From: UBA12079 sp964608745
GTDB lineage: Bacteria > Patescibacteriota > Minisyncoccia > Phycocordibacterales > UBA12079
Assembly: GCA_964608745.1 (NCBI GenBank)
Contig: CAZSPC010000006.1
Coordinates: 1 to 46,917 of the forward strand
Direction of reading: 5' to 3'
DNA length: 46,917 bases
The notes under the pieces were generated by a model. It saw only the letters and a list, made by a program, of their open reading frames with translations, was not told the DNA's origin and did not search any database. The stretch's first letter is position 1. Each line of letters begins with the position of its first letter. Of the stretch, positions 1 through 8,275 are shown piece by piece. A program made the translations under genes and the position numbers.

Positions 1-16
1 TTTCCCTTAGCGGATA

Positions 17-37
17 CCCCGATGCAGAGCATCGGGG
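17..37. repeat. GC-rich hairpin
   Basis: Perfect 8-bp stem, CCCCGATG (17-24) with CATCGGGG (30-37), around a 5-nt loop in otherwise AT-rich sequence. It could be a terminator remnant of a gene upstream of the window or a small palindromic repeat. Confidence 0.5.
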
Positions 38-70
38 AATTGGTGATTAAAAAATTTTACAATTTTTTAA

Positions 71-110
71 TGCGCAGATTTACGCAGAACAAACGCGTAT
101 CAACGCAGAA
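71..110. repeat. Short imperfect tandem repeat (ACGCAG unit)
   Basis: Four consecutive units of about 10 nt with the core RCGCAG/ACGCG (tgcgcagatt, tacgcagaac, aaacgcgtat, caacgcagaa). The block is much more GC-rich than its surroundings. No gene can be read in it; it looks like degenerate repeat DNA. Confidence 0.5.
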
Positions 111-111
111 A

Positions 112-140
112 GGAAATTTTTAGCTTCGCTAAAAATTTCC
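112..140. terminator. 13-bp hairpin, possible terminator
   Basis: Perfect inverted repeat GGAAATTTTTAGC (112-124) / GCTAAAAATTTCC (128-140) with a TTC loop. There is no long T run on either side, so a terminator role is only plausible. It would serve a gene lying before the window. Confidence 0.4.
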
Positions 141-259
141 TTCAAAAACTAGATTGAATTTTTAATTTATAATTTATAACATATTAATTAAAAAATCAGC
201 AAAATTTATTATTTTACTGATTAGTTTTTCGTTAATTATAATAATATTTTTCTATTATT

Positions 260-367
260 TCATTTTATCATCAAAAAAAACAAAAATATTATTAAAATTA
301 AATAAATTGTGGTAAAAAAATATCCCCAATTACTTGTAAAACCTGTTTTTCCTGAAAAGAATATCAT
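260..367 (-). CDS. Putative 35-aa single-span membrane protein
   Basis: On the minus strand a 35-codon frame starts at ATG 367-365 with a consensus ribosome binding site AGGAGG (378-373) five nucleotides upstream, and ends in TGA at 262-260. The peptide begins MIFFSGKTGFTSNW and continues into a strongly hydrophobic stretch (about residues 16-34), consistent with one membrane span. The strong Shine-Dalgarno is shared with the other small accessory genes of the window and absent from the housekeeping genes, which favours a real gene. The region is very AT-rich, so a hydrophobic frame could arise by chance. No function is assigned. Confidence 0.4.
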   Translation of the reverse strand: MIFFSGKTGFTSNWGYFFTTIYLILIIFLFFLMIK

Positions 368-495
368 TTTTTCCTCCTAGGTTGTTTATTTATTTATTCT
401 ATAAACTTATATCTAGTAAACAGGTTATTATAAATAATTTATAAAATCAAGTAAGAAACTATCAACTACAAACTATTTTTGTTATTATTACAAAA

Positions 496-2466
496 ATGAG
501 TAAACACCTAGAACAACTCAATAAAAAACAAAAAGAGGCAGTTTTACAGAAAGATGGGCCTGTTTTAATTATTGCAGGAGCTGGAGCAGGGAAGACTAAG
601 ACTATCACTCATCGAATTTTAAACTTGATTCAAGAAGGAATTAATCCTTCGTCTATTTTAGCTGTTACATTTACCAATAAAGCAGCAAAAGAAATGAGAG
701 AAAGAATAGAAAAAATGCTATCGGAAGATAAACAAATAAATTTTCCGGTGAGTGCAGAAAATATAGAAAATAAGCCATTTATTAGTACTTTTCACTCACT
801 TGGAGTATATATTTTAAAAGAAAATGCTGGGAAAATTGGTTTAACTCGTTATTTTAATATTTATGATAGAAATGATTCAAAAAAAGCTATCAAAGAATCT
901 GTTTTAAAAGCAAATTTAGATCCAAAACAGTTTGAGCCAGCTAAAATCTTATCTGTTATTTCGAAACAAAAAGGTAATTTTATAACTCATAAAAAATATT
1001 CGAAAAATGTCGGAAATGAATATTTTAAACAAGTAGTTTCTCAGGTTTGGAATAATTATGAAAAAATTCTTCAAAATGAAAAATCTCTAGATTTTGATGA
1101 TTTACTCTTAAAACCAACTCTTTTATTAAAAGAAAATAAGAAAATTAGGGAAAAATATCAAAAACAATGGAAATATATTCATATTGATGAATATCAAGAT
1201 ACTAATAAAGTTCAATATGAAATGTCTAAATTATTAGTTGGTGAAAATAAAAACATTTGCGCCGTGGCCGATGGAGACCAGTGTATATACAATTGGAGAG
1301 GGGCAGATCACACAAATATTTTTAATTTTGAAAAGGATTTTAAAGATGTAAAAAATATTTTATTAGAACAAAATTATCGCTCAACCCAAACAATTTTAAC
1401 AGCTGCTAATGATGTAATAAAGAAAAATAAAGTCCGAAAAGAAAAAAATCTTTTTACAAAAAATGAAGAGGGTGAAAAAATTAGTATTACTTCAAGTTAT
1501 ACTGAGAGACAAGAAGCTCAAAATGTAGTTGAAAATACCAAAAAACTTCTCGAAGGTGGGGTGTCAGCTAGTGAAATAGCTGTTTTGTATCGTGCTAACT
1601 TTCAATCTCGTGTTTTAGAAGAAGCTTTTTTAATGGAAAATGTACCTTATCAAGTTCTTGGAACAAAATTTTTTGAAAGAAAAGAAGTTAAAGATGTTAT
1701 TTCTTTTATAAAAGCATCACTTAATCCCGAGAGTTTAATTGATGTTAAAAGGATTATAAATGTTCCACCAAAAGGGATAGGTAAAATAACTATTTTAAAG
1801 CTATTTTCAGGAAAAGAAAATGAACTTAGTCCTGCAATGCAATTAAAAGTAGATAAATTTAGAATATTATTGAAAAATATAGAAAAAAAATGTCAAAAAA
1901 ATAAACCATCAGATATAATTAAATACATTTTGAAAGAATCTGGGTTAGAAAAAAAACTAAAAGAGGGAACAGAAGATGATCAAGAAAGACTTGCTAATAT
2001 CGGTGAATTAATTACTTTATCAATGAAATATGATGGTATGGAATCACCTCGTGGAATTGAAAAATTATTAGAAGATGCTGCACTAGCTACCGACCAAGAT
2101 GAAATAGATTCTAAAAAAGAGCAAAAAAATGCAGTTAAATTAATGACTGTACATGCTTCAAAAGGACTTGAATTTGATTATATTTTTATTACAGGACTTG
2201 AGGATACATTATTTCCAAGTAAAAGATTTGATCAAAAACAAACAGAATCACAAAAAGAAGAAGAAAGAAGGCTTTTTTATGTTGCTTTGACCCGTGCGAG
2301 AAAAAAATTATTCTTATCATACTCATCAGTTAGATCTATTTTTGGATCAAAACAAATGAATCCGCCATCAGAATTTATATTTGATATAGATGAAAATTTA
2401 GTAGAGGAAGAAATTAATGAAAATACAGAAAATATTGAAAAAGTTATTTATTTTGATGAATTCTAG
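496..2466 (+). CDS. pcrA: UvrD/PcrA-type superfamily 1 DNA helicase
   Basis: ATP-dependent 3'-5' DNA helicase of the UvrD/PcrA/Rep family, acting in excision repair, fork restart and removal of RecA filaments. All helicase motifs are visible: Q motif near residues 8-16 (LNKKQKEAV), Walker A AGAGAGKTKT (27-36), motif Ia VTFTNKAAKEM, Walker B/DEXX as IDEYQDTN (about 229-236), motif III GDGDQCIYNWRGA (about 257), motif IV EQNYRS (about 290), motif V TVHASKGLEFD (about 550) and motif VI VALTRARKKL (about 595). At 656 residues it is slightly shorter than E. coli UvrD (720). UvrD, PcrA and Rep cannot be separated by eye. The start is ATG 496; a TATTAT hexamer at 484-489 lies six nucleotides upstream and no Shine-Dalgarno is visible, as in other housekeeping genes here. 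An AT-rich inverted repeat follows the stop. Confidence 0.93.
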   Translation: MSKHLEQLNKKQKEAVLQKDGPVLIIAGAGAGKTKTITHRILNLIQEGINPSSILAVTFTNKAAKEMRERIEKMLSEDKQINFPVSAENIENKPFISTFHSLGVYILKENAGKIGLTRYFNIYDRNDSKKAIKESVLKANLDPKQFEPAKILSVISKQKGNFITHKKYSKNVGNEYFKQVVSQVWNNYEKILQNEKSLDFDDLLLKPTLLLKENKKIREKYQKQWKYIHIDEYQDTNKVQYEMSKLLVGENKNICAVADGDQCIYNWRGADHTNIFNFEKDFKDVKNILLEQNYRSTQTILTAANDVIKKNKVRKEKNLFTKNEEGEKISITSSYTERQEAQNVVENTKKLLEGGVSASEIAVLYRANFQSRVLEEAFLMENVPYQVLGTKFFERKEVKDVISFIKASLNPESLIDVKRIINVPPKGIGKITILKLFSGKENELSPAMQLKVDKFRILLKNIEKKCQKNKPSDIIKYILKESGLEKKLKEGTEDDQERLANIGELITLSMKYDGMESPRGIEKLLEDAALATDQDEIDSKKEQKNAVKLMTVHASKGLEFDYIFITGLEDTLFPSKRFDQKQTESQKEEERRLFYVALTRARKKLFLSYSSVRSIFGSKQMNPPSEFIFDIDENLVEEEINENTENIEKVIYFDEF

Positions 2467-2585
2467 AAAAATTTTTAATTTAAAATTTATAATTTTTAAA
2501 CAATTTTTAATGTTTAAAACATTAAAACATTTTTAAATTTTGTCATTGTTTATAAATTCATAAATTATAAATTAAAAATTCTGTT
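2466..2585. repeat. AT-rich inverted repeat without internal gene
   Basis: A left arm of AATTTTTAATTT/ATAATTTTTAAACAAT type (from about 2469) is mirrored by sequence ending near 2582 (ATTTATAATTTATGAATTTATAAACAAT on the opposite strand, with differences). The word AATTTTTAATTTATAATTT recurs at several intergenic sites and resembles the arms bracketing the four-helix-bundle genes, but nothing is inserted here. The rest of the 2467-2816 gap holds AT-rich DNA, DnaA-box-like sites and a promoter, and no gene. Confidence 0.5.
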
Positions 2586-2749
2586 TATATCTTGTTAATA
2601 ACTATGTTAACAACTAATTGAATAAAATATAATAAATTATTAAAAATCAATAAAAATTAATATTATTAACTATATTTAAAATATTATTCATACTTTATTA
2701 ACATCAGATAATCATAAAAATATCTATATTTATCAACAAATTAACAGTC

Positions 2750-2766
2750 TTATCCACATATCCACA
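2750..2766 (+). promoter_or_regulatory. Two DnaA-box-like sites upstream of rsmA
   Basis: TTATCCACA at 2750-2758 matches the DnaA-box consensus exactly. It is followed directly by ATATCCACA (2758-2766), one mismatch from consensus. A further exact TTATCCACA lies at 3625-3633 after rsmA. They lie about 38-55 nt upstream of the rsmA -10 hexamer, so DnaA could regulate this promoter, or the AT-rich region could bind DnaA as a titration site. Confidence 0.5.
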
Positions 2767-2803
2767 GTTTATATATAATATAAATATTAAATATATAAAT
2801 AAT

Positions 2804-2809
2804 TATAAT
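2804..2809 (+). promoter_or_regulatory. -10 hexamer of rsmA, leaderless geometry
   Basis: A perfect TATAAT lies seven nucleotides before the rsmA ATG at 2817, so the predicted transcription start falls at or next to the start codon. No Shine-Dalgarno fits in between. The -35 region is AT-rich without a clear TTGACA. Confidence 0.55.
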
Positions 2810-2816
2810 AACTTAT

Positions 2817-3602
2817 ATGTCTTTAAAATTTATTAAAAAGAAATCATTAGGACAAAATTTTCTTAAATCAAAAGGTATTTTAAATATTATTGTAAATTCA
2901 GCTAATATTAAACCAAATGATATTATTTTAGAAATTGGTCCAGGAAAAGGTGTTTTAACTGAGAAAATTCTTGAAAAAAATCCTAAAAAGTTAATTATTG
3001 TTGAAAAAGATGATAGATTAATAGATTTTTTAAATGAAAAATTTAAAAAACAAGTAAAAAATGGTCAGTTAGAGATAATTAATCAAGATATTTTAGATTT
3101 TGATATTAATTTAGAAGAAAAATATAAAATTATAGCTAATATACCCTATTATATTACTGGTCAAATTATTAGAAAATTTTTATCGACTAATAATCAACCA
3201 CAACTAATGGTTTTAATGGTTCAAAAAGAAGTTGCTGAAAGAATTATTACAAAAGATAAAAAAGAAAGTATTTTATCAATGAGTGTAAAATTTTATGGTA
3301 AACCGGAATATATAAAAACAGTGAAAGCAAAATATTTTTCTCCTAAACCAAAAGTAGATTCGGCTATTTTATTAATAAATAATATTTCAAAAGATTTTTT
3401 TATAGATTTAAACGAAGAAAGGTGTTTTAAAATATTAAAAATAGGATTTTCTCATAAAAGAAAATTTGTTTTAAATAATCTAAAAAAATATTTACCAGAA
3501 ATAGATTGGGAAAATATTTTTGAAAAAGAAAAAATAAATAAAAAATTACGTCCTGAGAATTTATCTAAAAATGATTGGAAAAAACTATTTCTAAATATTT
3601 AA
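2817..3602 (+). CDS. rsmA: 16S rRNA (adenine1518/1519-N6)-dimethyltransferase RsmA
   Basis: RsmA/KsgA transfers four methyl groups from S-adenosylmethionine to the two adjacent adenosines near the 3' end of 16S rRNA during small-subunit maturation. The 261-residue protein has the family N-terminus KKKSLGQNFL (about 7-16), SAM-binding motif I LEIGPGKGVLTEK (about 39-51), an acidic motif II IVEKDDRL, and the catalytic motif IV NIPYYI (about 107-112). Length agrees with the family (about 270). It is co-directional with the genes downstream, but the 75-nt gap after it contains its own DnaA-box-like site and a -10 hexamer, so the next gene probably has its own promoter. The base composition is extremely AT-rich, like its neighbours. 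Confidence 0.95.
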   Translation: MSLKFIKKKSLGQNFLKSKGILNIIVNSANIKPNDIILEIGPGKGVLTEKILEKNPKKLIIVEKDDRLIDFLNEKFKKQVKNGQLEIINQDILDFDINLEEKYKIIANIPYYITGQIIRKFLSTNNQPQLMVLMVQKEVAERIITKDKKESILSMSVKFYGKPEYIKTVKAKYFSPKPKVDSAILLINNISKDFFIDLNEERCFKILKIGFSHKRKFVLNNLKKYLPEIDWENIFEKEKINKKLRPENLSKNDWKKLFLNI

Positions 3603-3624
3603 ATATTTAAATTTTTATTACTTT

Positions 3625-3633
3625 TTATCCACA
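3625..3633 (+). promoter_or_regulatory. DnaA box (exact consensus)
   Basis: TTATCCACA, identical to the consensus DnaA box, in the short gap between rsmA and the next gene and about 32 nt upstream of that gene's -10 hexamer. Confidence 0.45.
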
Positions 3634-3665
3634 CAAAAAATAAGGTTATTTGATGTTTTTCTTGA

Positions 3666-3671
3666 TATAAT
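3666..3671 (+). promoter_or_regulatory. -10 hexamer of the 3678 gene, leaderless geometry
   Basis: TATAAT at 3666-3671 lies six nucleotides before ATG 3678. The -35 region is not clear. It may be the main promoter for the T4SS-like block, because no comparable intergenic promoter is obvious before 18 kb. Confidence 0.5.
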
Positions 3672-3677
3672 TTAAAA

Positions 3678-4685
3678 ATGGAAAAAGACTGGTTTTCTTC
3701 TTTTTTAGAGAAATTACCGATTAAAAAAGAATGGCTTCCAAGTAAAAAACTTATTCTTATTTTTGGTGGAATAGGTTTTTTGTGGTTATCTTTTTCTATT
3801 GTTGTTTTTTTGAAAGATTATTTTTTTATATACAAAAATGAAAATGGTTCAATCACAGTAGGTACAATAAAAGAATTAAAAGAAAAAGACACTGATGGAG
3901 ATGGACTTTTTGATTGGCAAGAAAATTTTTTAGGAACAGATATTAATAATAAAGACACTGATGGAGATGGTATTGAAGATGGAGAAGAAATTAATAAAAA
4001 CAAACACCCTCTTATTGAAGGTCCTGATGATAATATAGTAAGTGAAGGAATAATTTATAAAAGTATTGTTTTGAATGATAGTGGTTTTGGGTTAGAAACA
4101 ACAAATTTTATAAATGATTGGTTTGAAGGATATTTAGATCTTCAGGAGATAGGGAGTATAGATGAAGAAGAACAATTAAATTTAATTGATAATTTACTAA
4201 ATAATGTATCTAATGAAAATTTAAAAAATAATTATAATAGAAATTATATTAATGATATAAATATTTTTGAAAATGAATCAAAAATAAAAGCTTTTTTATA
4301 TAAAGAAAAATTATTAAAAATATTAGAAACAAGACCTGAAGATTTTGGTGATTATGATTTAAAAAATATAAATATAAATGAATTTATTAATGATTTTAAA
4401 TCAGGTAACTTTACAAAATTTGAAGAAATTAAATTAATGTATAGAGCTTTTTATGGTCAACTAAGACAAGATTTAATAGATTTAAAGGTTCCTCAAAGTA
4501 TAGCTCAAAATCAGATTAATTTAATAAATATATTAAACGAAATTATTGAAATGATAGATAATGTTGAGTATGACCCTATTAAAGCAATAGCAAGTGTTAA
4601 TAGATATTTTGATTTAGTCAAAAATTTTCAAGAAGAAATTAATAATATAGTTATTTATTTGAATAAGTTTGGTGTATATGAATAA
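3678..4685 (+). CDS. Membrane-anchored protein with calcium-binding-type DxDGDG repeats
   Basis: 335 residues. A single hydrophobic segment (about residues 24-50) probably anchors the protein. After it come two Asp-rich repeats, DTDGDGLFDWQENFLGTD (about 73-90) and DTDGDGIEDGEE (about 94-105), of the thrombospondin type 3/EF-hand-like form that binds Ca2+ in many secreted proteins. The remaining 230 residues are rich in Asn, Ile and charged residues and I recognise no catalytic motif. It precedes and overlaps by 8 nt the large secreted protein gene starting at 4678, so the two are probably translated together and belong to the envelope/T4SS-like block. Function is unknown; an anchoring or scaffolding role outside the membrane is an inference. 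Confidence 0.8.
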   Translation: MEKDWFSSFLEKLPIKKEWLPSKKLILIFGGIGFLWLSFSIVVFLKDYFFIYKNENGSITVGTIKELKEKDTDGDGLFDWQENFLGTDINNKDTDGDGIEDGEEINKNKHPLIEGPDDNIVSEGIIYKSIVLNDSGFGLETTNFINDWFEGYLDLQEIGSIDEEEQLNLIDNLLNNVSNENLKNNYNRNYINDINIFENESKIKAFLYKEKLLKILETRPEDFGDYDLKNININEFINDFKSGNFTKFEEIKLMYRAFYGQLRQDLIDLKVPQSIAQNQINLINILNEIIEMIDNVEYDPIKAIASVNRYFDLVKNFQEEINNIVIYLNKFGVYE

Positions 4686-7600
4686 TTTTTTTAAAAAAAT
4701 AATATTTTTTATTTTGTTTTTAGGTTTTTTATTCAATCCTTTAAAAACAGAAGCAACCTGGATTGCGGAGGATGCTATTAATTCTGCAAACTTAGCAGAA
4801 AATACAGCAACAGCAATTTCTAGCGGAACATCAGCTGCTTCGAATTATGCATTGAAGTATAAAGAATTGGTAGGAGATGCTTTGGTTTATCTTTTAAATC
4901 AAACATTAATGGAAGAATTATCTAATGAAACAATTCTTTCTATAAACACAGGAGGGGAAGATGGAAACACTACATATATTACAAATGTAGATAAATATTT
5001 ATCTAAAAAAATGGATGCTACTGCTTCTAACTTCTTAGATAGTGCCTTTAAAGACATTGAAGCATCTTTCAGAAGTGATGTACAAAAAGCTTTGTTAAAT
5101 TCTTATAAAAATTCTCTTAAAAACATAAATAATCCAAAAAGTACTATTACTAATTTAGATAAAACGATAAGTGATATGGGTAATAATTGGAGTTGGATAA
5201 CTTTTCTAGAAATAATGACCAATCCATATAATAATCCATTTGGTACTTACTTAGAAACATCAGATAGTTTAGCTAAAAATGTTGAAGCAACAAAACAAGA
5301 TAAAAAAGATGATATTAATAGAGGAGATGGTTTTGCAAGTGCACAAGAGTGTGAAGAGGTTTCAGTTGAAGGAGGTGATTATGATGTAGATTATGGTGGT
5401 TTTTATACAACAGAAACCATCTGTAAAACAACTACGCCAGGAATAACTTTTTCAGCTACATTGAATAGTATTCTTGACCTAGGAAACAAAGCTATTGCGC
5501 AGGTTGATGAAATACAAGAAATTGTTAGTACAATTATTACACGATTAATGACTGAATCTATAAATAACGGTATTAGAGGGTTAACAGAAACGAGTAGTGA
5601 CGGAACAAATTATTTTACCAATAAAGATAATAAAAAAGAAAACACACCAAAAGTTATTGCAGAAAAAATCATAGAAGCATTAAAACAAGAAAAAGAATAT
5701 ATAGCATATAAAAAAGTAAGTCTAAAATTAGTTGAGGTAATATCTAAAGCGTTAGAAGAATTAGAAAGTTGTGCTGACTGGACAAAAGAATGGGCAGAAG
5801 AAAAACAAGAAGATCTTGGTATTGAAGATTGTAACGCTACAACCACTAGTGTTACAGCAGTGTTTATTGATTCTATTTGGGAAGATAACGATAATGATTC
5901 TGAATACTCATATGAACATGAATATGAATANNNNNNNNNNNNNNNNNNNNNNNNNNNNNNNNNNNNNNNNNNNNNNNNNNNNNNNNNNNNNNNNNNNNNN
6001 NNNNNNNNNNNNNNNNNNNNNNNNNNNNNNATATGAACATGAATATGAATACGGAGAAACAGGAGTTGTTGATGGTGGGATGGTAAAATCAGTTCAAAAA
6101 ATTAAATATAGTTCAGATCTAACTCCTGCTATGATTAATTCTTATTCTCCTAGCCCAAACTCTGTAATATCATCCAGTGTTTATTCTGATAATTATGACT
6201 GGAAAGCTTTTGATAATGTAGTGATTGAGGATACGGGAGGTTGGGTTGCTTCAAACCCATCTGCATCGATAACATTTGATTTTGGGATTAATAATAGTAA
6301 GATTGTTAATAGGTATTCTATAAAAGCATGGCGGGATCTTGGTGGTGAATTTGTTGATTCTACCCCAAAAGACTGGATATTTAGAGGAAGTAATGACAAT
6401 ATAGTATGGAAAACCCTTGACAGAAGAGTAGGTCAGGTAGATTGGAGTGGTGATGAAAAGAAGTATTATATATCTCCAAACAAAACATCTTATCGTTACT
6501 ATAAATTAGATGTTTATTCCAATAACGGAAACCAAAACTACACCGCTATTCAAGAAATAGAAATGATGGAGTTTGTAGATTATTACAAAGGACTTCCTCT
6601 GGAAGAAGTTGGTTATATAACAAAACTAAAAGATTTAAAAAATTCTGTGGTTAAAGATATAAACTTTGCTTCTTTGAATGTTGTAGGAATTACAAGTGAA
6701 TATGGGAGGTTGTTTGCACAAACTAACAAGAGTTATGTTTCTGATGTTGATTTTGATTCTGTAAATTTTGTTGGTATCAAGAATAATAAAGATAATATTT
6801 TATTAACAGAAACATATAGTATAAGTACTTCTGATAATACTACATCAAGTACTACTACATCAACCACTTCTAGTAGTTCATCGAGTTCAAGCTCGGATTC
6901 ACAATGTGTTGATGGTAAAAAAAATAAAACAAAAGAAAAGTTAGAGAAAGAAATAAAAGAATCAGAAAAAAATATAGAAAAACTAGAAGATCTACTTGCT
7001 GATTTAGCAAGCACAACACCTACTTACGAAAATCTAAAAGAAATAACTTCAGAATATTCAAAAATTAAAAAACAAGGAGAACATGGGGTTGATCAAGCAA
7101 AGGGAGAGGTTAGAAAATACAAAAATATGTTTAAAGAAGTTGCCGAAAGAGCTAATCATTGCTGGTCTCCTTCTATAGAAGATCTTATTGAAATTATTAT
7201 GGATATTATTGATTCTGACATATTTAGTCTTTTAGGTTTGGATATTGATACCGGAGATCTTTACGGAGATGGTAATAAACCAACGACAACTCCTGGTAAA
7301 TATGGATCTTCAGGAACTGATACCGGTTTTCACCACTATAACCCAGATGGTTCTGAAGAGAACGTACCTTTTGCTGTTATGGTATTTTGTCCAAACTCTC
7401 CAAAATATGATTATTGTGATAATGGTTTTAAATTTAGTGGTTATGAAACCGGCGGGAGACCTGTTGTTAGAAGAGGTATTTATAAGGAGTCTGGTCAATT
7501 AACTTTGACATGTGTAAAGTTTGGACAAAGTTATAGTTTTGATTTAGGTGATAGAAAGACTTGGGCCAATGGTACTTGTGAAGACCCTGTCGAAGAGGAA

Positions 7601-8161
7601 GGTGAAGAAGAGGAGGAGGAGGAAGAAGAGGAAGACAATAAAATAGAGATAGATGATACTCTTAAAGAAGAGCATAGTAATGACGAAACACCTGCTATGA
7701 CCAGTGCGACTTCACCTACACCACATAATGTCGTTGCTACAAATGAACACCCACTATTCCCAGGATGGAAAGCATTTGATCATATTTCAAAAGGAGATAT
7801 GAATGGATGGGTAGCTACAAGTACATTCTCTTCTATTACATTTGATTTTGGTACTGGAAGTCAAAACCAAAAAATTATTACAAAGTATTCTATTCAAGCT
7901 TGGTGGAGTTTAAGTGGAATATTTAATAGATCAACACCAAAAGATTGGACATTTGAAGGAAGTAATAATAATAACGACTGGACTATTTTAAGCACTAATA
8001 AGAATGAAGTAGGTTGGTTTGCTGGTGAAAAACAGGAATATAAAGCATACAATAATTTACCTTTCCGATATTATAAGTTGAAAATAACTGATAATAATGG
8101 AAACCCGGATTATACTGCAATCCAAGAGATAAAAATGTTTACTGATAGTAAAGAAGAGTAG
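4678..8161 (+). CDS. Large secreted surface protein with two discoidin (F5/8C)-like domains, interrupted by a gap
   Basis: The start is ATG 4678 (overlapping the preceding stop by 8 nt), giving a signal peptide with hydrophobic core IIFFILFLGFLFN and a likely cut after KTEA. The frame before the N run (ends ...YEHEYE) and the frame after it (begins YEHEYEYGETG) differ, but the same Tyr-Glu-His repeat flanks the gap, so I treat this as one gene whose gap length is a placeholder. After the gap: a discoidin-like domain (nt about 6110-6570, WKAFDN...GGWVASN...ITFDFG...YRYYKLDV...TAIQEIEM), a Ser/Thr-rich linker (about 6820-6900), a coiled coil (about 6915-7010), a Glu-rich run (about 7590-7640), and a second copy of the same domain (about 7680-8140). 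Such domains usually bind carbohydrate or lipid. Its place in a T4SS-like block suggests a cell-surface adhesin; this is inference. Confidence 0.75.
5931..6030. other. Assembly gap (100 N) inside a coding tandem repeat
   Basis: One hundred N, a typical fixed-length scaffold placeholder. The flanks share the same 20-odd-nt unit containing TATGAACATGAATATGAATA, encoding Y-E-H-E-Y-E, so the assembler probably broke in a tandem repeat. The true length is unknown and the apparent frame change across the gap is meaningless. Confidence 0.95.
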
Positions 8162-8238
8162 TTAAATAGACTTTGTTGTTTTAATAATTCACAGATGAGC
8201 CGTTAAAATCAGTTTAATTTAAAATAGCTCAACAGAGC

Positions 8239-8274
8239 CAAATTCAATGGCTCACGAGTGAGCCGTTGAATTTT
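8239..8274. promoter_or_regulatory. 15-bp hairpin abutting the GTG start of the VirB6-like gene
   Basis: AAATTCAATGGCTCA pairs with TGAGCCGTTGAATTT (one G-T wobble) around a CGAG loop, ending one or two bases before the GTG at 8276. It could attenuate transcription from the surface-protein gene or mask translation initiation. The GGCTCA/TGAGCC arms also occur in the repeats at 31447 and 44955. Confidence 0.5.
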
Positions 8275-8275
8275 T

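Noticed and set aside
5771..6060. Programmed frameshift in the large surface protein
   Set aside because: The frame change spans a 100-N placeholder in a tandem repeat, so relative phase across the gap carries no information.
7245..7502. Second reading frame inside the surface protein gene
   Set aside because: It lies completely within the larger frame, whose discoidin-like domains are recognisable on both sides; no ribosome binding site supports it.
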